DNA of 64,000 bases from Carboxylicivirga linearis. Its GTDB lineage: Bacteria; Bacteroidota; Bacteroidia; Bacteroidales; Marinilabiliaceae. The notes beneath the pieces were generated by a model. That model was not told where the DNA came from. It worked only from the letters and a program-made list of their open reading frames with translations, and did not search any database. This document shows, one piece after another, positions 1 through 9,231 of the stretch. A program made the position numbers and the translations under genes. The stretch spans positions 124,001 to 188,000 of the forward strand of contig NZ_JAGUCO010000003.1 in NCBI RefSeq assembly GCF_018271995.1. The letters run 5' to 3'. Positions within the stretch are counted from its first letter, which is position 1. The number at the start of each line of letters is the position of its first letter.

Positions 1-1505
1 CATGGATCGATGGTGTTACCGTATGAGCCATACCCATACAATAATAAAGGAGCTTGGCCATCTTTTTTATAGCCTTTTTTGTAAACAATGCTAATTGGAA
101 TTTTTTCCCCATCACGGGCTGTTGCCCATAAACGTTCGGTTTTGTATTGTTCAGGATCGTGCCCCCCAACAACCTCTTGTACTTTTTTGACCGTTTGGGT
201 TTTACTAGTCATATTGTAATCGATGGTAGACACTGGTGTCGTTAATGAGCTGTATCCATATCTTAAAATATCTGTGTCAAACTCTGTATTAGTGCTTATA
301 TAGGCAACATAGGCCTGTTCACCAAAATCAAGATAATGCTCTTCGTGTGTTTGCTGGTTGATAACACGCAGGTTGGTTAAAGCATTAGACCTTTCGCTTA
401 AAACCAAATAGTTTTTAAATACTTCAATGCCATCAAGCAAAACATCTTTCCGGTGCGGAATCACTTCTTTCCAATTGCCAATTGAAGTGGCATTGACAGG
501 AGTCTCCATCAATCGGAAATTAACCGCATCATTATTGGTTAGAATGTAAAATTTGTCTTGGAAGTGCTCAATGCTATATTCATGAGCTCCATTTCTGGGT
601 GTAAATTGCTTAAACTCTCCTTCCGGATCGTCAGCTTTCAATATTTGATAATCAGAAATTAATGTGCTGTTATTGTAAATGATGATGTAATCATCCGATT
701 TTGATTTATATACGCCAATGTAATACGAAGGATCTTCCTCGTGATACACCATCACATCATTACCAGAAGTATTTAATTTATGTCGCCATATTTTTTCACT
801 TAGCAACGATACTTCATTTTTGGTAGTATAAAAGAAAGTCTGGTTATCGTTAGCCCATGCTCCACCCGGTTCACAATTCTCTAATTGATCATCCAGAAAT
901 TTTCCTGTTTCCAGGTTTAAAAAGCGGTAATTGTAAATTCTGCGACTTAAAGTATCTTCTGAGAAAGCCAAAATTTTATTATCAGGACTCACTTCCATTG
1001 ATGCGACCGCATAATAGTTATGTCCTTTGGCTAGCTGGTTAACATCCAGTAATACCTCTTCTTTGTTATCAAGTGTTTCTTCCTTTCGATAATAAACCGG
1101 ATATTCCTGCCCTTCTGTATATTTACTGTAATACCAATAGCCGTTTTTATAGTAAGGAACTGATTCATCATCTTGCTTAATGCGACCAACAATCTCATCG
1201 AATAAGTTCTTTTGCAGGCTTCTGGTTTTATGCATAACAGTGTCGAGGTATTTATTCTCTGCTTCAAGATAGTTTAATACCTTTTGGGTCTGTTCATCTT
1301 TTACTTCGGCACTTTTTTGTTCATCGGTCAGTCTCATCCAAAAATAAGGATCTATTCTGGTATGATCATGGATGGTAATGGCTGAGTCTTTTTGCTCGGC
1401 AATGGGTGCCGAAGGTATTTGATTAGGATACAAATCTTTTTGTTTTTTGTTGTTGCAGGCACTGAGAAATAGCCCTAAAATTAGGATAAATACAGTTGTT
1501 TTCAT
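1..1505 (-). CDS. Oligopeptidase B-like S9A serine peptidase, lipoprotein (C-terminal part off window)
   Basis: This is the first 501 codons of a gene that runs off the left edge. The start is the ATG at 1503-1505. The N-terminus is a short hydrophobic stretch ending in the lipobox L-S-A-C (Cys17), so the protein should be exported and lipidated. The sequence then reads as a prolyl-oligopeptidase N-terminal domain: 'HTRIDPYFWMR' followed by a long beta-propeller region. The last visible residues, 'LLLYGYGSYG', are the hallmark that leads into the catalytic alpha/beta-hydrolase domain of the PtrB family, which cleaves short peptides after basic residues. The catalytic Ser, Asp and His lie outside the window, so activity cannot be judged here. 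A predicted lipoprotein form differs from cytosolic E. coli PtrB and suggests peptide degradation in the cell envelope. The family call is secure; substrate preference is inferred. Confidence 0.9.
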   Translation of the reverse strand, partial: MKTTVFILILGLFLSACNNKKQKDLYPNQIPSAPIAEQKDSAITIHDHTRIDPYFWMRLTDEQKSAEVKDEQTQKVLNYLEAENKYLDTVMHKTRSLQKNLFDEIVGRIKQDDESVPYYKNGYWYYSKYTEGQEYPVYYRKEETLDNKEEVLLDVNQLAKGHNYYAVASMEVSPDNKILAFSEDTLSRRIYNYRFLNLETGKFLDDQLENCEPGGAWANDNQTFFYTTKNEVSLLSEKIWRHKLNTSGNDVMVYHEEDPSYYIGVYKSKSDDYIIIYNNSTLISDYQILKADDPEGEFKQFTPRNGAHEYSIEHFQDKFYILTNNDAVNFRLMETPVNATSIGNWKEVIPHRKDVLLDGIEVFKNYLVLSERSNALTNLRVINQQTHEEHYLDFGEQAYVAYISTNTEFDTDILRYGYSSLTTPVSTIDYNMTSKTQTVKKVQEVVGGHDPEQYKTERLWATARDGEKIPISIVYKKGYKKDGQAPLLLYGYGSYGNTIDP

Positions 1506-1737
1506 TAAGATCAGATTTAGGTTGTTAAAACAAATTGGGTTTAAAAGTGGTGCATTAAAACCGATGTTTATGTTAATAGCCATACAAGTATAATCAACAC
1601 TTTTTAATTAGATTATAAAAAATTCAAATATTTCTTGACAATTCAAAAATATTATAAGATTATTTCTTTCCTTTAGCTCACAAAAAAAGTAAAATATTTT
1701 GATTGTATTAACTTGTTATTTAGTGATATAATAAAAA

Positions 1738-3126
1738 ATGAAGAGTGAAAGCAAAATTGTTGTTGGAAGCGAAGAATGGTGTGCATTACCACAACTGAAT
1801 ATTCCGGCAATCAACGTTCGTGTTGATTCAGGAGCCAAGACATCTGCGTTACATGCAGTGAATATAATGCCGTTTAAGAAAAATGGCGAACCATGGGTGA
1901 GTTTTGAGGTTCATCCTTTGCAAAACGATGGACGAACTACTGTTTATTGCGAGGCTCCGGTTATTGATAAACGACGTATAAAAAGCTCCAGTGGATTGGG
2001 TGAATTACGTTACGTGATTAGAACAACCATATCAATTGCCGGTTCGTCATGGGATATTGAAGTAACTCTTACCAACAGGGTTTCAATGGGCTATCGAATG
2101 CTGTTAGGTCGTCAGGCAATGGCGGGTATTATGCTGGTTGACCCGGAAGCATCATGTTTATTAGGAAGCCCAACAGATGATGTACTGGTGGGTTATTATA
2201 TGGATCAGAAGAAAAAGCCATCAGGATTAAATATTGGTGTGTTGGCAAGTAATCCCGAACTGTATAGTAACCGTCGTATTATTGAGGCCGGAGAGGAAAG
2301 AGGCCATAATATGGAGTTTATAAATATAAAGGATTGTTACATCAAGTTAGATGGCAAAAATCCGGAAATGCACTATCGAGGTGGTCGTTTGTTAAATCAG
2401 TTTGACGCTATTATTCCACGTATCCGCCCCAGCATGACTTTTTATGGATGTGCATTAACACGTCACTTCGAGGCTATTGGGGTTTATACCCAAAATAGTG
2501 CATCTGCCATTGCTTCGTCGCGCGATAAATTGTACTCTTTACAATTATTGATTAACAATGGTTTACCTATTCCTACCACTGGTTTTGCTAATTCGCCATT
2601 GGATACTAATGATTTGATTAAGATGGTGGGTGGAGCTCCATTAATAGTGAAATTATTGGAAGGAACGCAAGGTAAAGGAGTTGTTTTGGCCGAAACTAAA
2701 AAGGCTGCTGAAAGTTTGATTAATGCGTTCAAGAGTTTGCATGCTAATATTTTGGTGCAGGAGTTTGTGAAAGAAGCCAATGGAAAAGATATTCGTTGTT
2801 TTGTGATTAATGGAAAAGTGGTAGCCAGCATCATGCGAATTGCAGCTCCCGGTGAGTTCAGGGCTAACATACATATGGGAGGTTCGGCTCAATTGGTGAA
2901 AATTACTCCGGAAGAAAGGAAAATAGCCATATTGGCTGCTAAAACCATGAACCTGAAAGTGGCGGGTGTTGATATTATTCGTGGAGAAAATGGACCATTG
3001 CTTTTAGAAGTTAATTCATCACCAGGATTGGAAGGTATTGAAGGAGCTACAAGCAAGGATATTGCCGGAATGATGATCGAATCTATCGAGAAGGACTTGC
3101 ATAAAAGTAATCGCAAGAAAAAGTAA
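1738..3126 (+). CDS. Retropepsin-like 'ATP-dependent zinc protease' domain fused to RimK-type ATP-grasp ligase
   Basis: The protein has 462 residues and two modules. Residues 1 to about 145 match the RimK-associated 'Zn_protease' family (PF05618), which has a retropepsin-like fold. Its active-site-like motif is D30-S-G-A-K-T-S-A-L. Residues from about 155 to 450 form a RimK-like ATP-grasp ligase. Visible motifs include '[12 protein letters not shown]', 'EGTQGKGV', the '[16 protein letters not shown]' strand and the metal-binding '[14 protein letters not shown]'. RimK enzymes add glutamate or other amino acids to a carboxylate using ATP. The acceptor is unknown here. The downstream gene, 38 bases away on the same strand, is also an ATP-grasp protein, so the two are probably co-transcribed. 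The fusion of ligase and protease-like domains suggests opposed or coupled making and trimming of a peptide tag, but this is inference. Confidence 0.88.
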   Translation: MKSESKIVVGSEEWCALPQLNIPAINVRVDSGAKTSALHAVNIMPFKKNGEPWVSFEVHPLQNDGRTTVYCEAPVIDKRRIKSSSGLGELRYVIRTTISIAGSSWDIEVTLTNRVSMGYRMLLGRQAMAGIMLVDPEASCLLGSPTDDVLVGYYMDQKKKPSGLNIGVLASNPELYSNRRIIEAGEERGHNMEFINIKDCYIKLDGKNPEMHYRGGRLLNQFDAIIPRIRPSMTFYGCALTRHFEAIGVYTQNSASAIASSRDKLYSLQLLINNGLPIPTTGFANSPLDTNDLIKMVGGAPLIVKLLEGTQGKGVVLAETKKAAESLINAFKSLHANILVQEFVKEANGKDIRCFVINGKVVASIMRIAAPGEFRANIHMGGSAQLVKITPEERKIAILAAKTMNLKVAGVDIIRGENGPLLLEVNSSPGLEGIEGATSKDIAGMMIESIEKDLHKSNRKKK

Positions 3127-3164
3127 GTTGTTGAAAATGAAAATAATTAATTTCATCTAAGTAG

Positions 3165-5120
3165 ATGAACCTGATTCTTAGAAAAGCGAGTGACAGGGAT
3201 CTCGATTTTCTCGATCAATTAGAGCAGGTTGCCTTTTCGGAAGCACAGCAAAGTTCAAGACGAAATATCAAGAAGGGAATCAATAGTGATTTTCAGGAGA
3301 TTTTAATTGCTGAGCAAAAACACAAAAAGACACCGGTTGGTGCCATTGTGTTGTTCAAATACAGCCATACTCTTCGAATATATTCCATAGCAATCTTGCC
3401 TGAGTTTCAGGAAAAGGGCTATGGAGCCTTTTTGATGGATTACATTCTGGATTTTGCCATAAAAAGTCAGATGGATGTTATTTCGCTGGAAGCTGATGCC
3501 AATAATACAAAGCTAATTGCCTGGTACGAAAACAAAGGCTTTGTAACAAAAGAGCAGAAAGAAGATTATTATGGCGTAGGTTTACATGCGGTTAAGATGG
3601 AATACCATATTGAGGATTCCAGTAGCGAAAAGGGCATAAAAAACATCATTGTCATTAATAAGCCTCATAACTGGCCATTCCCGGATGTAAATGCGAAAGT
3701 AATAACGGTTAAGGATTACATTAATCAACCCGAATATCAGAATAATTCTGATTTGCGTGTGTTTAATTTATGTAGCTCGTATAAGTATCAAAGTTATGGG
3801 TACTATGTTTCGCTATTGGCTTCGGCTCGTGGTCAAAGAGTGATGCCAAGTACAACAACCATTCGCGATTTTCGGATTTTGAATGTGATTCAAACGGCTA
3901 CTTATGATATTGAAGAGTATATCAACAAAGCCTTAAGAAAGATTGATGGCAGCACTTATTCTCTTAATGTGTATTTTGGGCAAACCAAGAATAAAGAATT
4001 CAAAAAGCTTTGTTTGAAGTTGTATCAACTTTTTGAATCGCCTTTATTCAAGGTGGTTTTTGTAAAACATGAAAAGTGGCTGATTAAAGATATACAGGTG
4101 CTGACATTGGCTAAACTTCCGGCTGATGATTTGGAAAATGTATACGAATTTGCCAGAAGACATTTTAATAAGAAGAGGTACAGCATACCAAAGCTAAAGA
4201 ATTACAAGTACGATCTGGCCATATTAACCAATCCCAATGAAGCAACTCCGCCTTCTTGTCCGGAGGCTCTGAGGAAGTTCAAGGATATTGCCAATAAAAA
4301 AGGTTTGTTTGTTGAATTCATTACCAAATCAGATACCGATCGAATTAATGAGTTTGATGCACTGTTTATTCGCGAAACAACCAATGTTAACGATCATACC
4401 TATGAGATTTCGCGAATGGCATATGCCGAAGGTTTGGTGGTAATGGATGATCCATGGTCAATCCTGAAATGTTCCAATAAGATTTATCAGAACGAAACAT
4501 TCAGACGACATCGTATTCTAACACCTAAAACACTGGTTTTTACCAAGAACTTGTTTGACAACTCAATGTTGGATAAGCTGACTTTCCCTTTGGTATTAAA
4601 ACAGCCCGACAGTGCTTTCTCGTTGGGAGTAACCAAAGTGGAAAATAAGGAAGAAGCAGTTTCAGCCTTGAAATCGCTCTTTAAGAAATCTGATATGGTG
4701 GTTTGTCAACAGTTTTTGTATTCCGAGTTTGACTGGAGAATTGGAGTGTTGGACAATAAACCTCTCTTTGCCTGTAAATACTATATGACGAAAGGGCATT
4801 GGCAGATTTATAACTGGCAAAGTGATGAACAGGATCAGAGTGGTGATTCTGAAACTTTAAACATCGCTGACGTACCTGATAAGGTTATTCAAACGGCATT
4901 GAAAGCATCTGCCTTGATTGGGGATGGCTTGTATGGTGTTGATTTGAAAATGGTAGGTGATAAAGTTTATGTGGTTGAGGTGAACGATAACCCGAATATT
5001 GATGCCGGTATCGAAGATTTAATTCTAAAAGATGGCCTGTATGAAAAGGTTATTGATTCTTTTATCAACCGAATTGAAGTAGCTAAGAACATACAGAACA
5101 TCGAGTTCGGAGGAAAATAG
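3165..5120 (+). CDS. GNAT acetyltransferase / RLAN / RimK-like ATP-grasp fusion protein
   Basis: The protein has 651 residues and three parts. Residues 1 to about 150 are a GNAT N-acetyltransferase, with the acetyl-CoA loop 'PEFQEKGYGAFL'. Residues from about 160 to 380 correspond to the RLAN domain found N-terminal to some RimK-like ATP-grasps, beginning near 'INKPHNWPFPD'. Residues from about 430 to 640 are the ATP-grasp, with the lysine strand 'FPLVLKQPDSAFSLGV', 'DWRIGVLDNKPLF' and the Mg-binding 'VVEVNDNPNID'. Proteins of this architecture are known to sit beside RimK-type ligases, as here. They are thought to make small amide-linked metabolites or to modify peptides. No product has been established from this sequence. 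The start is the ATG just after the upstream stop. Confidence 0.88.
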   Translation: MNLILRKASDRDLDFLDQLEQVAFSEAQQSSRRNIKKGINSDFQEILIAEQKHKKTPVGAIVLFKYSHTLRIYSIAILPEFQEKGYGAFLMDYILDFAIKSQMDVISLEADANNTKLIAWYENKGFVTKEQKEDYYGVGLHAVKMEYHIEDSSSEKGIKNIIVINKPHNWPFPDVNAKVITVKDYINQPEYQNNSDLRVFNLCSSYKYQSYGYYVSLLASARGQRVMPSTTTIRDFRILNVIQTATYDIEEYINKALRKIDGSTYSLNVYFGQTKNKEFKKLCLKLYQLFESPLFKVVFVKHEKWLIKDIQVLTLAKLPADDLENVYEFARRHFNKKRYSIPKLKNYKYDLAILTNPNEATPPSCPEALRKFKDIANKKGLFVEFITKSDTDRINEFDALFIRETTNVNDHTYEISRMAYAEGLVVMDDPWSILKCSNKIYQNETFRRHRILTPKTLVFTKNLFDNSMLDKLTFPLVLKQPDSAFSLGVTKVENKEEAVSALKSLFKKSDMVVCQQFLYSEFDWRIGVLDNKPLFACKYYMTKGHWQIYNWQSDEQDQSGDSETLNIADVPDKVIQTALKASALIGDGLYGVDLKMVGDKVYVVEVNDNPNIDAGIEDLILKDGLYEKVIDSFINRIEVAKNIQNIEFGGK

Positions 5121-5372
5121 AGGTAGAGCGGTAATAATATAACAGAATATGATTGTATTTGACTATTTTTACCGCGCTTAGTTTAATAATGAATAAAAAG
5201 CCAAATAGTAAGTCAATGTGTACTACAAAGGAGCAGCTTCTAATGTTCCTTTATATTTTCTCAGAGCTATAAAGCCTTTGGGAACCTTCTTTTATAATCA
5301 ATAAATCTTATCGTTTTACTTAAACCTGAGTTTAGAATTTTATTTCAAATTCAGGTTAATAACTCCACCTTA

Positions 5373-6614
5373 ATGGGAGAATATTATATTTGGCTTAATA
5401 CGCTTGTAAACAAGTGTAAAAGCGATTATTCAGCCTGGCCTGAATTGAAATGGCTGAATCCATACGAAGCATTTGAATCACTGGAGCTTCGTAGTGCATT
5501 AATTGATCAATCGAACAAAAGTTCATTGTTCAAACAAACCAAACCATATCATAAGCAGATATCTAAAGGTTGCCAGATTTGCGGTGAAGGCAGCTGGAGT
5601 TGCCTGTTTATTACCAACCAGTGTAATGCCGCTTGTTTTTATTGTCCGGTATCGCAGAAGCAAGATGAAACACCCGGAACACAAGGACTTGATTTTAATA
5701 CACCAGCCGAGTTTGCCAATTATGTCAATCGTCTGCAGTTTAAAGGTGTAAGTTTTAGTGGTGGAGAGCCTTTACTATATTTCGATCGCACATTGGCTTA
5801 TTTGAATGAGGTTCGTAAAAAATGTGATAAAGATTTATACGTTTGGGCCTACACCAATGGAATTCTGGCCAACAGAGAAAAGATGGAATTGCTGGCAAAG
5901 GCCGGATTAAATGAAATTCGTTTTGACATTGGTGCTACGGGTTTTAAGCTGGATAAAATAGCTTTTGCCAAAGGCCTGATTCCTAATATAAGCATCGAAA
6001 TACCTGCTGTGCCCGAGGAGAAAGAGCGTTTGAAAGAGTTATTGCCTCAAATGATTGAAGTGGGAGTAACTAATCTTAATTTGCACCAATTGCGTCTTAC
6101 TCCGCACAATGTAAAACATCTTTCAAAACATGATTATACCTATATTCCAGCAGAACGTCCAATTGTATTGGAGTCGGAGCTAGCAGCACTGGAGATTATT
6201 CAATATGCCAGAGAAAATGATTTGAATATTGGAATCAACTATTGTTCTTTCTTCTATAAGCATCGTTTTCAAAAGGCAGGTTATCGTCGACAGTTGGCGC
6301 AGGCTTTGCAAATAAATAGCAGTGAAATAACTGAAAACGGATATATTCGCATTCTTTCAGATAATCATATAGAGTATCGCTCGGTTAAATTATTTGAGAA
6401 GCAGCCTGAAGGTTTGGAGACTCAACCGTTGGTAATTGCTAATAAAACTTATTTCATTGCTAAACCTTTACTATTTACGGAGAAAATTTCGCCTGCCGAA
6501 AAAGAAATGATTATCAGAATGATTAGTGAAAAAACGGCTGTCATTCCATCCGATCCTTTCTTGTTTAAAGTGTGGCAGAAAGAATATATTGAAGAAGGGT
6601 TGAGGGAGTTTTAG
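5373..6614 (+). CDS. Radical SAM protein, COG2108-like
   Basis: The protein has 413 residues and a canonical radical SAM cluster motif, C84-x3-C88-x2-C91, in 'QCNAACFYCP'. This is followed by 'SGGEPLLYF', which binds SAM. An extra N-terminal cysteine group (C67, C70, C77) precedes the cluster and may bind a second metal centre. A late 'NYCSFFYKHRFQKAGYRR' segment resembles the C-terminal signature of the uncharacterised COG2108 group, which is related to pyruvate formate-lyase activating enzymes. The substrate is unknown. The gene follows the ATP-grasp pair after 252 bases and precedes an AraC regulator by 48 bases. The regulator link is plausible and the ATP-grasp link is weak. Call the superfamily with confidence and the subgroup tentatively. 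Confidence 0.82.
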   Translation: MGEYYIWLNTLVNKCKSDYSAWPELKWLNPYEAFESLELRSALIDQSNKSSLFKQTKPYHKQISKGCQICGEGSWSCLFITNQCNAACFYCPVSQKQDETPGTQGLDFNTPAEFANYVNRLQFKGVSFSGGEPLLYFDRTLAYLNEVRKKCDKDLYVWAYTNGILANREKMELLAKAGLNEIRFDIGATGFKLDKIAFAKGLIPNISIEIPAVPEEKERLKELLPQMIEVGVTNLNLHQLRLTPHNVKHLSKHDYTYIPAERPIVLESELAALEIIQYARENDLNIGINYCSFFYKHRFQKAGYRRQLAQALQINSSEITENGYIRILSDNHIEYRSVKLFEKQPEGLETQPLVIANKTYFIAKPLLFTEKISPAEKEMIIRMISEKTAVIPSDPFLFKVWQKEYIEEGLREF

Positions 6615-6662
6615 AAGTTATAAACTCCCAGCCCATCTATAATTTATTTATCTTTACGGGAG

Positions 6663-7493
6663 ATGAAACAGATGTTCGACATATTTAAACTGGCTCCGGA
6701 AGATGTGGCTCGTATTGCGGCATCAGAGAATGAAGCTCATGTGCACAATTACGAAGAATTATTAGTGGGAGTGAAAGGGACTGTTGAACATTTCATCGAC
6801 TTTGATTCTAAGCTGATTGAGGCTCCTTTTATAAGTTTTGTTGCCAAAGGAAAAGTACATAGGGTTGTTCCGGGCTTGCAAAATGGTGAGTGTGAGATTT
6901 GGGGCATACGCTTTAGAAGTGAGTTTATTGCTGAAACCACTTTTCAATTGTATTCCATCTATCACGATAATGCTAATATGGCACTTCCGGCCGATCGTTG
7001 TTTTATGCGCCTTGACACTTTGTGTCAGTTGATGTTGGATGAAGTGAAAGCAGAAGAGCCCGACTACAGTGTAGTGCGTCATCTGCTCAGTGCTTTATTT
7101 ACTATGATTGAAGCTGAACGAAGAAAACTGGCTCCTGAAGAGGTGCAATCCATCAAAAGCCAGAGTACTACTTTTAAAAACTTTTTAAAAACACTGGAGG
7201 AGAACTTTCGTCGACCTGAAGGTGTAGAGTTTTATGCCGAGAAGTTATTTATGAGTAGTCGCAATTTAAATATCATCTGTAAAAATATTCTTCAGCAGAG
7301 TGTTTCTGAAATCATCGAGACACGAAAATTGATTGAAGCCAAAAGCCTTTTATTAACTACTGATAAAACCATTGCTGAAATCGGTTTTGAACTGGGCTAC
7401 AGCGAGAAATCGTACTTCTCAAATGTGTTTAAAAGACGTGAGGGACAGACTCCCGGACAGTTCAGGAAAGAAAAAAAGACCCTTATTTCCTAA
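6663..7493 (+). CDS. AraC family transcriptional regulator
   Basis: The protein has 276 residues. The N-terminal half (to about residue 150) is a cupin-type sensing domain with a His-rich start, 'EAHVHNYEELLVG'. The C-terminal 100 residues are an AraC double helix-turn-helix. The second helix-turn-helix carries the family signature 'AEIGFELGYSEKSYFSNVFK', followed by 'GQTPGQFRKEK'. It probably binds a small ligand and controls nearby genes. The candidates are the radical SAM gene upstream and the YceI/dioxygenase pair downstream, where a cluster of inverted heptamers lies at 7564-7645. AraC proteins more often bind direct repeats, so these heptamers need not be its site. Confidence 0.9.
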   Translation: MKQMFDIFKLAPEDVARIAASENEAHVHNYEELLVGVKGTVEHFIDFDSKLIEAPFISFVAKGKVHRVVPGLQNGECEIWGIRFRSEFIAETTFQLYSIYHDNANMALPADRCFMRLDTLCQLMLDEVKAEEPDYSVVRHLLSALFTMIEAERRKLAPEEVQSIKSQSTTFKNFLKTLEENFRRPEGVEFYAEKLFMSSRNLNIICKNILQQSVSEIIETRKLIEAKSLLLTTDKTIAEIGFELGYSEKSYFSNVFKRREGQTPGQFRKEKKTLIS

Positions 7494-7563
7494 AATCACA
7501 ACTCCTTTTCCGAATAGTATTACCACTTGCCTTGTTGTTTGTTGCAATTTTGCAGTGTACAAT

Positions 7564-7645
7564 TAATCAATGCTTGATTAGTTGTTAGACAGAAGTCAGA
7601 ATTTAGTGATATGCAATGTTGATTAATCAATTTGCCGATTGATTA
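7564..7645. promoter_or_regulatory. Cluster of TTGATTA/TAATCAA heptamers, candidate operator
   Basis: The heptamer TAATCAA occurs at 7564-7570 and 7624-7630. Its reverse complement TTGATTA occurs at 7574-7580, 7619-7625 and 7639-7645. The first pair forms a perfect inverted repeat with a 3-base spacer. At 7619-7630 two heptamers overlap into the 12-base palindrome TTGATTAATCAA. Another TTGATTA follows after 8 bases. The cluster lies in the 214-base gap before the YceI gene, where a promoter is expected. This arrangement looks like a multi-site operator for a dimeric regulator. The regulator is not known; the AraC protein just upstream is one candidate. Confidence 0.55.
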
Positions 7646-7707
7646 GGGGGCAAAACGAAAATTCTCTCTGTCTTAAATATTAAAACAAATAATAAAAAAA
7701 TAATAAG

Positions 7708-8247
7708 ATGGAAACTACAGGAAAAACAGTATGGGTATTAGATCCAACACACAGTGAAGTAACTTTTAAAGTGAAACACATGATGATTTCAAATGTAAAA
7801 GGCGAATTCAAAGAAGTATCTGCTAAAATTGATGGCGAAGATTTCGAAACTTCAAAGATTACAGCAACTCTTAATGCAGGTTCAATTTTTACCAATAATG
7901 ATGACCGAGATAATCACTTGAAAAGTGCTGATTTCTTTGATGCGGAAAAATATGCAACCTTATCGTTTGAAGGTACTGCTTTTGATAAAGTGGATGATGA
8001 TGAATACAAACTAACTGGTTTGTTAACTATCAAGGATGTAATTAAAGAAGTAACTTTTGATGTTGAATTCGGTGGAATTGGTAAAGATCCATGGGGAAAT
8101 GAAAAGGCCGGATTCTCGTTATCAGGAAAAATTAATCGTAAGGACTGGGGATTGAACTGGAATGCAGCTTTGGAAGCAGGTGGCGTATTAGTGAGCGAAG
8201 AAGTGAAAATACAGGCTGAAGTACAGTTTGTGAAAGAAACAGAATAA
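7708..8247 (+). CDS. YceI family lipocalin-like protein
   Basis: The protein has 179 residues and matches the YceI family along its whole length. The N-terminal 'WVLDPTHSEVTFKVKHMMIS' is the family signature, followed by 'VKGEFKEVSAKI', 'DNHLKSADFFD' and 'LTGLLTIKDVIKEVTF'. YceI proteins form a beta-barrel that binds isoprenoid-type lipids such as polyprenyl or ubiquinone-like chains. No signal peptide is visible, so this copy appears cytoplasmic, unlike E. coli YceI. The stop is 11 bases before the start of the dioxygenase gene, which indicates an operon. A link to quinone or aromatic metabolism is inferred from that neighbour. Confidence 0.92.
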   Translation: METTGKTVWVLDPTHSEVTFKVKHMMISNVKGEFKEVSAKIDGEDFETSKITATLNAGSIFTNNDDRDNHLKSADFFDAEKYATLSFEGTAFDKVDDDEYKLTGLLTIKDVIKEVTFDVEFGGIGKDPWGNEKAGFSLSGKINRKDWGLNWNAALEAGGVLVSEEVKIQAEVQFVKETE

Positions 8248-8258
8248 AACCATCGTTT

Positions 8259-9149
8259 ATGAAACGACGTCATTTTATCAAAACAGTATCAGCCCTTACA
8301 GTAACAGCAGCAACAATGAAACTAAACGCAATAAATCAATTAGCCAACTCGGGAAAAAGTACGCAGGCCATGCCACTGCTTTTCCTGGGGCACGGTAGCC
8401 CAATGAATGCTATCGAAGACAATGCTTTTACGCGAGAGTTTAAAGCCGTTGCCGGAAAGTTTGAGAAGCCTCGTGCAATTCTGGTCGTTTCGGCACACTG
8501 GGAAACCCGCGGAACATTTGTAACCGCTATGGAACATCCGCCAACCATTCACGATTTTGGTGGATTCCCGCAGGCTTTGTTCGATGTGCAGTATCCTGCA
8601 CCGGGCAGCCCTGAATTAGCAAAAGAAACACAACAACTGATTAAAACAGCTGATGTAGGATTGAATGATCAATGGGGATTAGATCATGGAGCGTGGAGTG
8701 TGATACGTCATATGTATCCCGATGCGGATATTCCGGTGGTTCAATTAAGTCTTGATTACACACAAGGAGCACAATATCATTATGAATTAGGTCAGCAGTT
8801 AGCCGCATTGAGAGAAAGAGGAGTATTGATTGTGGGGAGTGGCAACCTGATTCATAACCTGCGAATGGTAGCATGGGATAAGCTGGAATTGTCGGAGTAT
8901 GGGTACGACTGGGCCTTGGAAGCTCAGGATAAAATGAATCGTTTTATTTTAGAAGGTGATCATCAGTCATTAATCGACTATCGAAAACAAGGAAGAGCTT
9001 TTTCATTATCCATTCCAACACCCGATCATTACCTGCCATTACTATATGTATTGGGCTTGAAAGACGAAAAAGATAAACTATCTCTCTTTAATGATAAAGC
9101 CGTGGGAGGCTCATTAAGTATGACTTCCGTTTTTATCAACAAAGAATAA
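8259..9149 (+). CDS. DODA-type extradiol ring-cleavage dioxygenase (LigB/YgiD-like), Tat-exported
   Basis: The protein has 296 residues. After the N-terminus it matches the class III extradiol dioxygenase family, which includes 4,5-DOPA dioxygenase YgiD. Metal-binding motifs are visible at 'FLGHGSPMNAI' (H45), 'VVSAHWETRG' and 'GSGNLIHNLR'. The N-terminus 'MKRRHFIKTVSAL' is a twin-arginine signal, so the folded metalloenzyme should be exported by Tat. The gene is 11 bases after the YceI gene. A hairpin terminator follows at 9192-9225. The natural substrate is unknown; a catechol-type aromatic is expected from the family. Confidence 0.88.
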   Translation: MKRRHFIKTVSALTVTAATMKLNAINQLANSGKSTQAMPLLFLGHGSPMNAIEDNAFTREFKAVAGKFEKPRAILVVSAHWETRGTFVTAMEHPPTIHDFGGFPQALFDVQYPAPGSPELAKETQQLIKTADVGLNDQWGLDHGAWSVIRHMYPDADIPVVQLSLDYTQGAQYHYELGQQLAALRERGVLIVGSGNLIHNLRMVAWDKLELSEYGYDWALEAQDKMNRFILEGDHQSLIDYRKQGRAFSLSIPTPDHYLPLLYVLGLKDEKDKLSLFNDKAVGGSLSMTSVFINKE

Positions 9150-9191
9150 GACCAGACAAGAATTGAGTTAGCAAATATAGAGTGAACACCA

Positions 9192-9225
9192 AAGATCCGA
9201 TTTCATTAATTTGAGATCGGATCTT
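9192..9225 (+). terminator. Rho-independent terminator after the dioxygenase gene
   Basis: AAGATCCGAT (9192-9201) and ATCGGATCTT (9216-9225) are perfect 10-base inverted arms with a 14-base loop. A T-rich run follows on the + strand. On the minus strand there is no T-run after the hairpin, so it mainly serves the + gene. The arm sequence is shared with the hairpin at 28231-28277. Confidence 0.8.
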
Positions 9226-9231
9226 ATTTTT

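Noticed and set aside
5128-5175. GCGGTAA and TTACCGC inverted arms after the GNAT/ATP-grasp gene
   Set aside because: The loop is 34 bases and no T-run follows, so it is not a convincing terminator.
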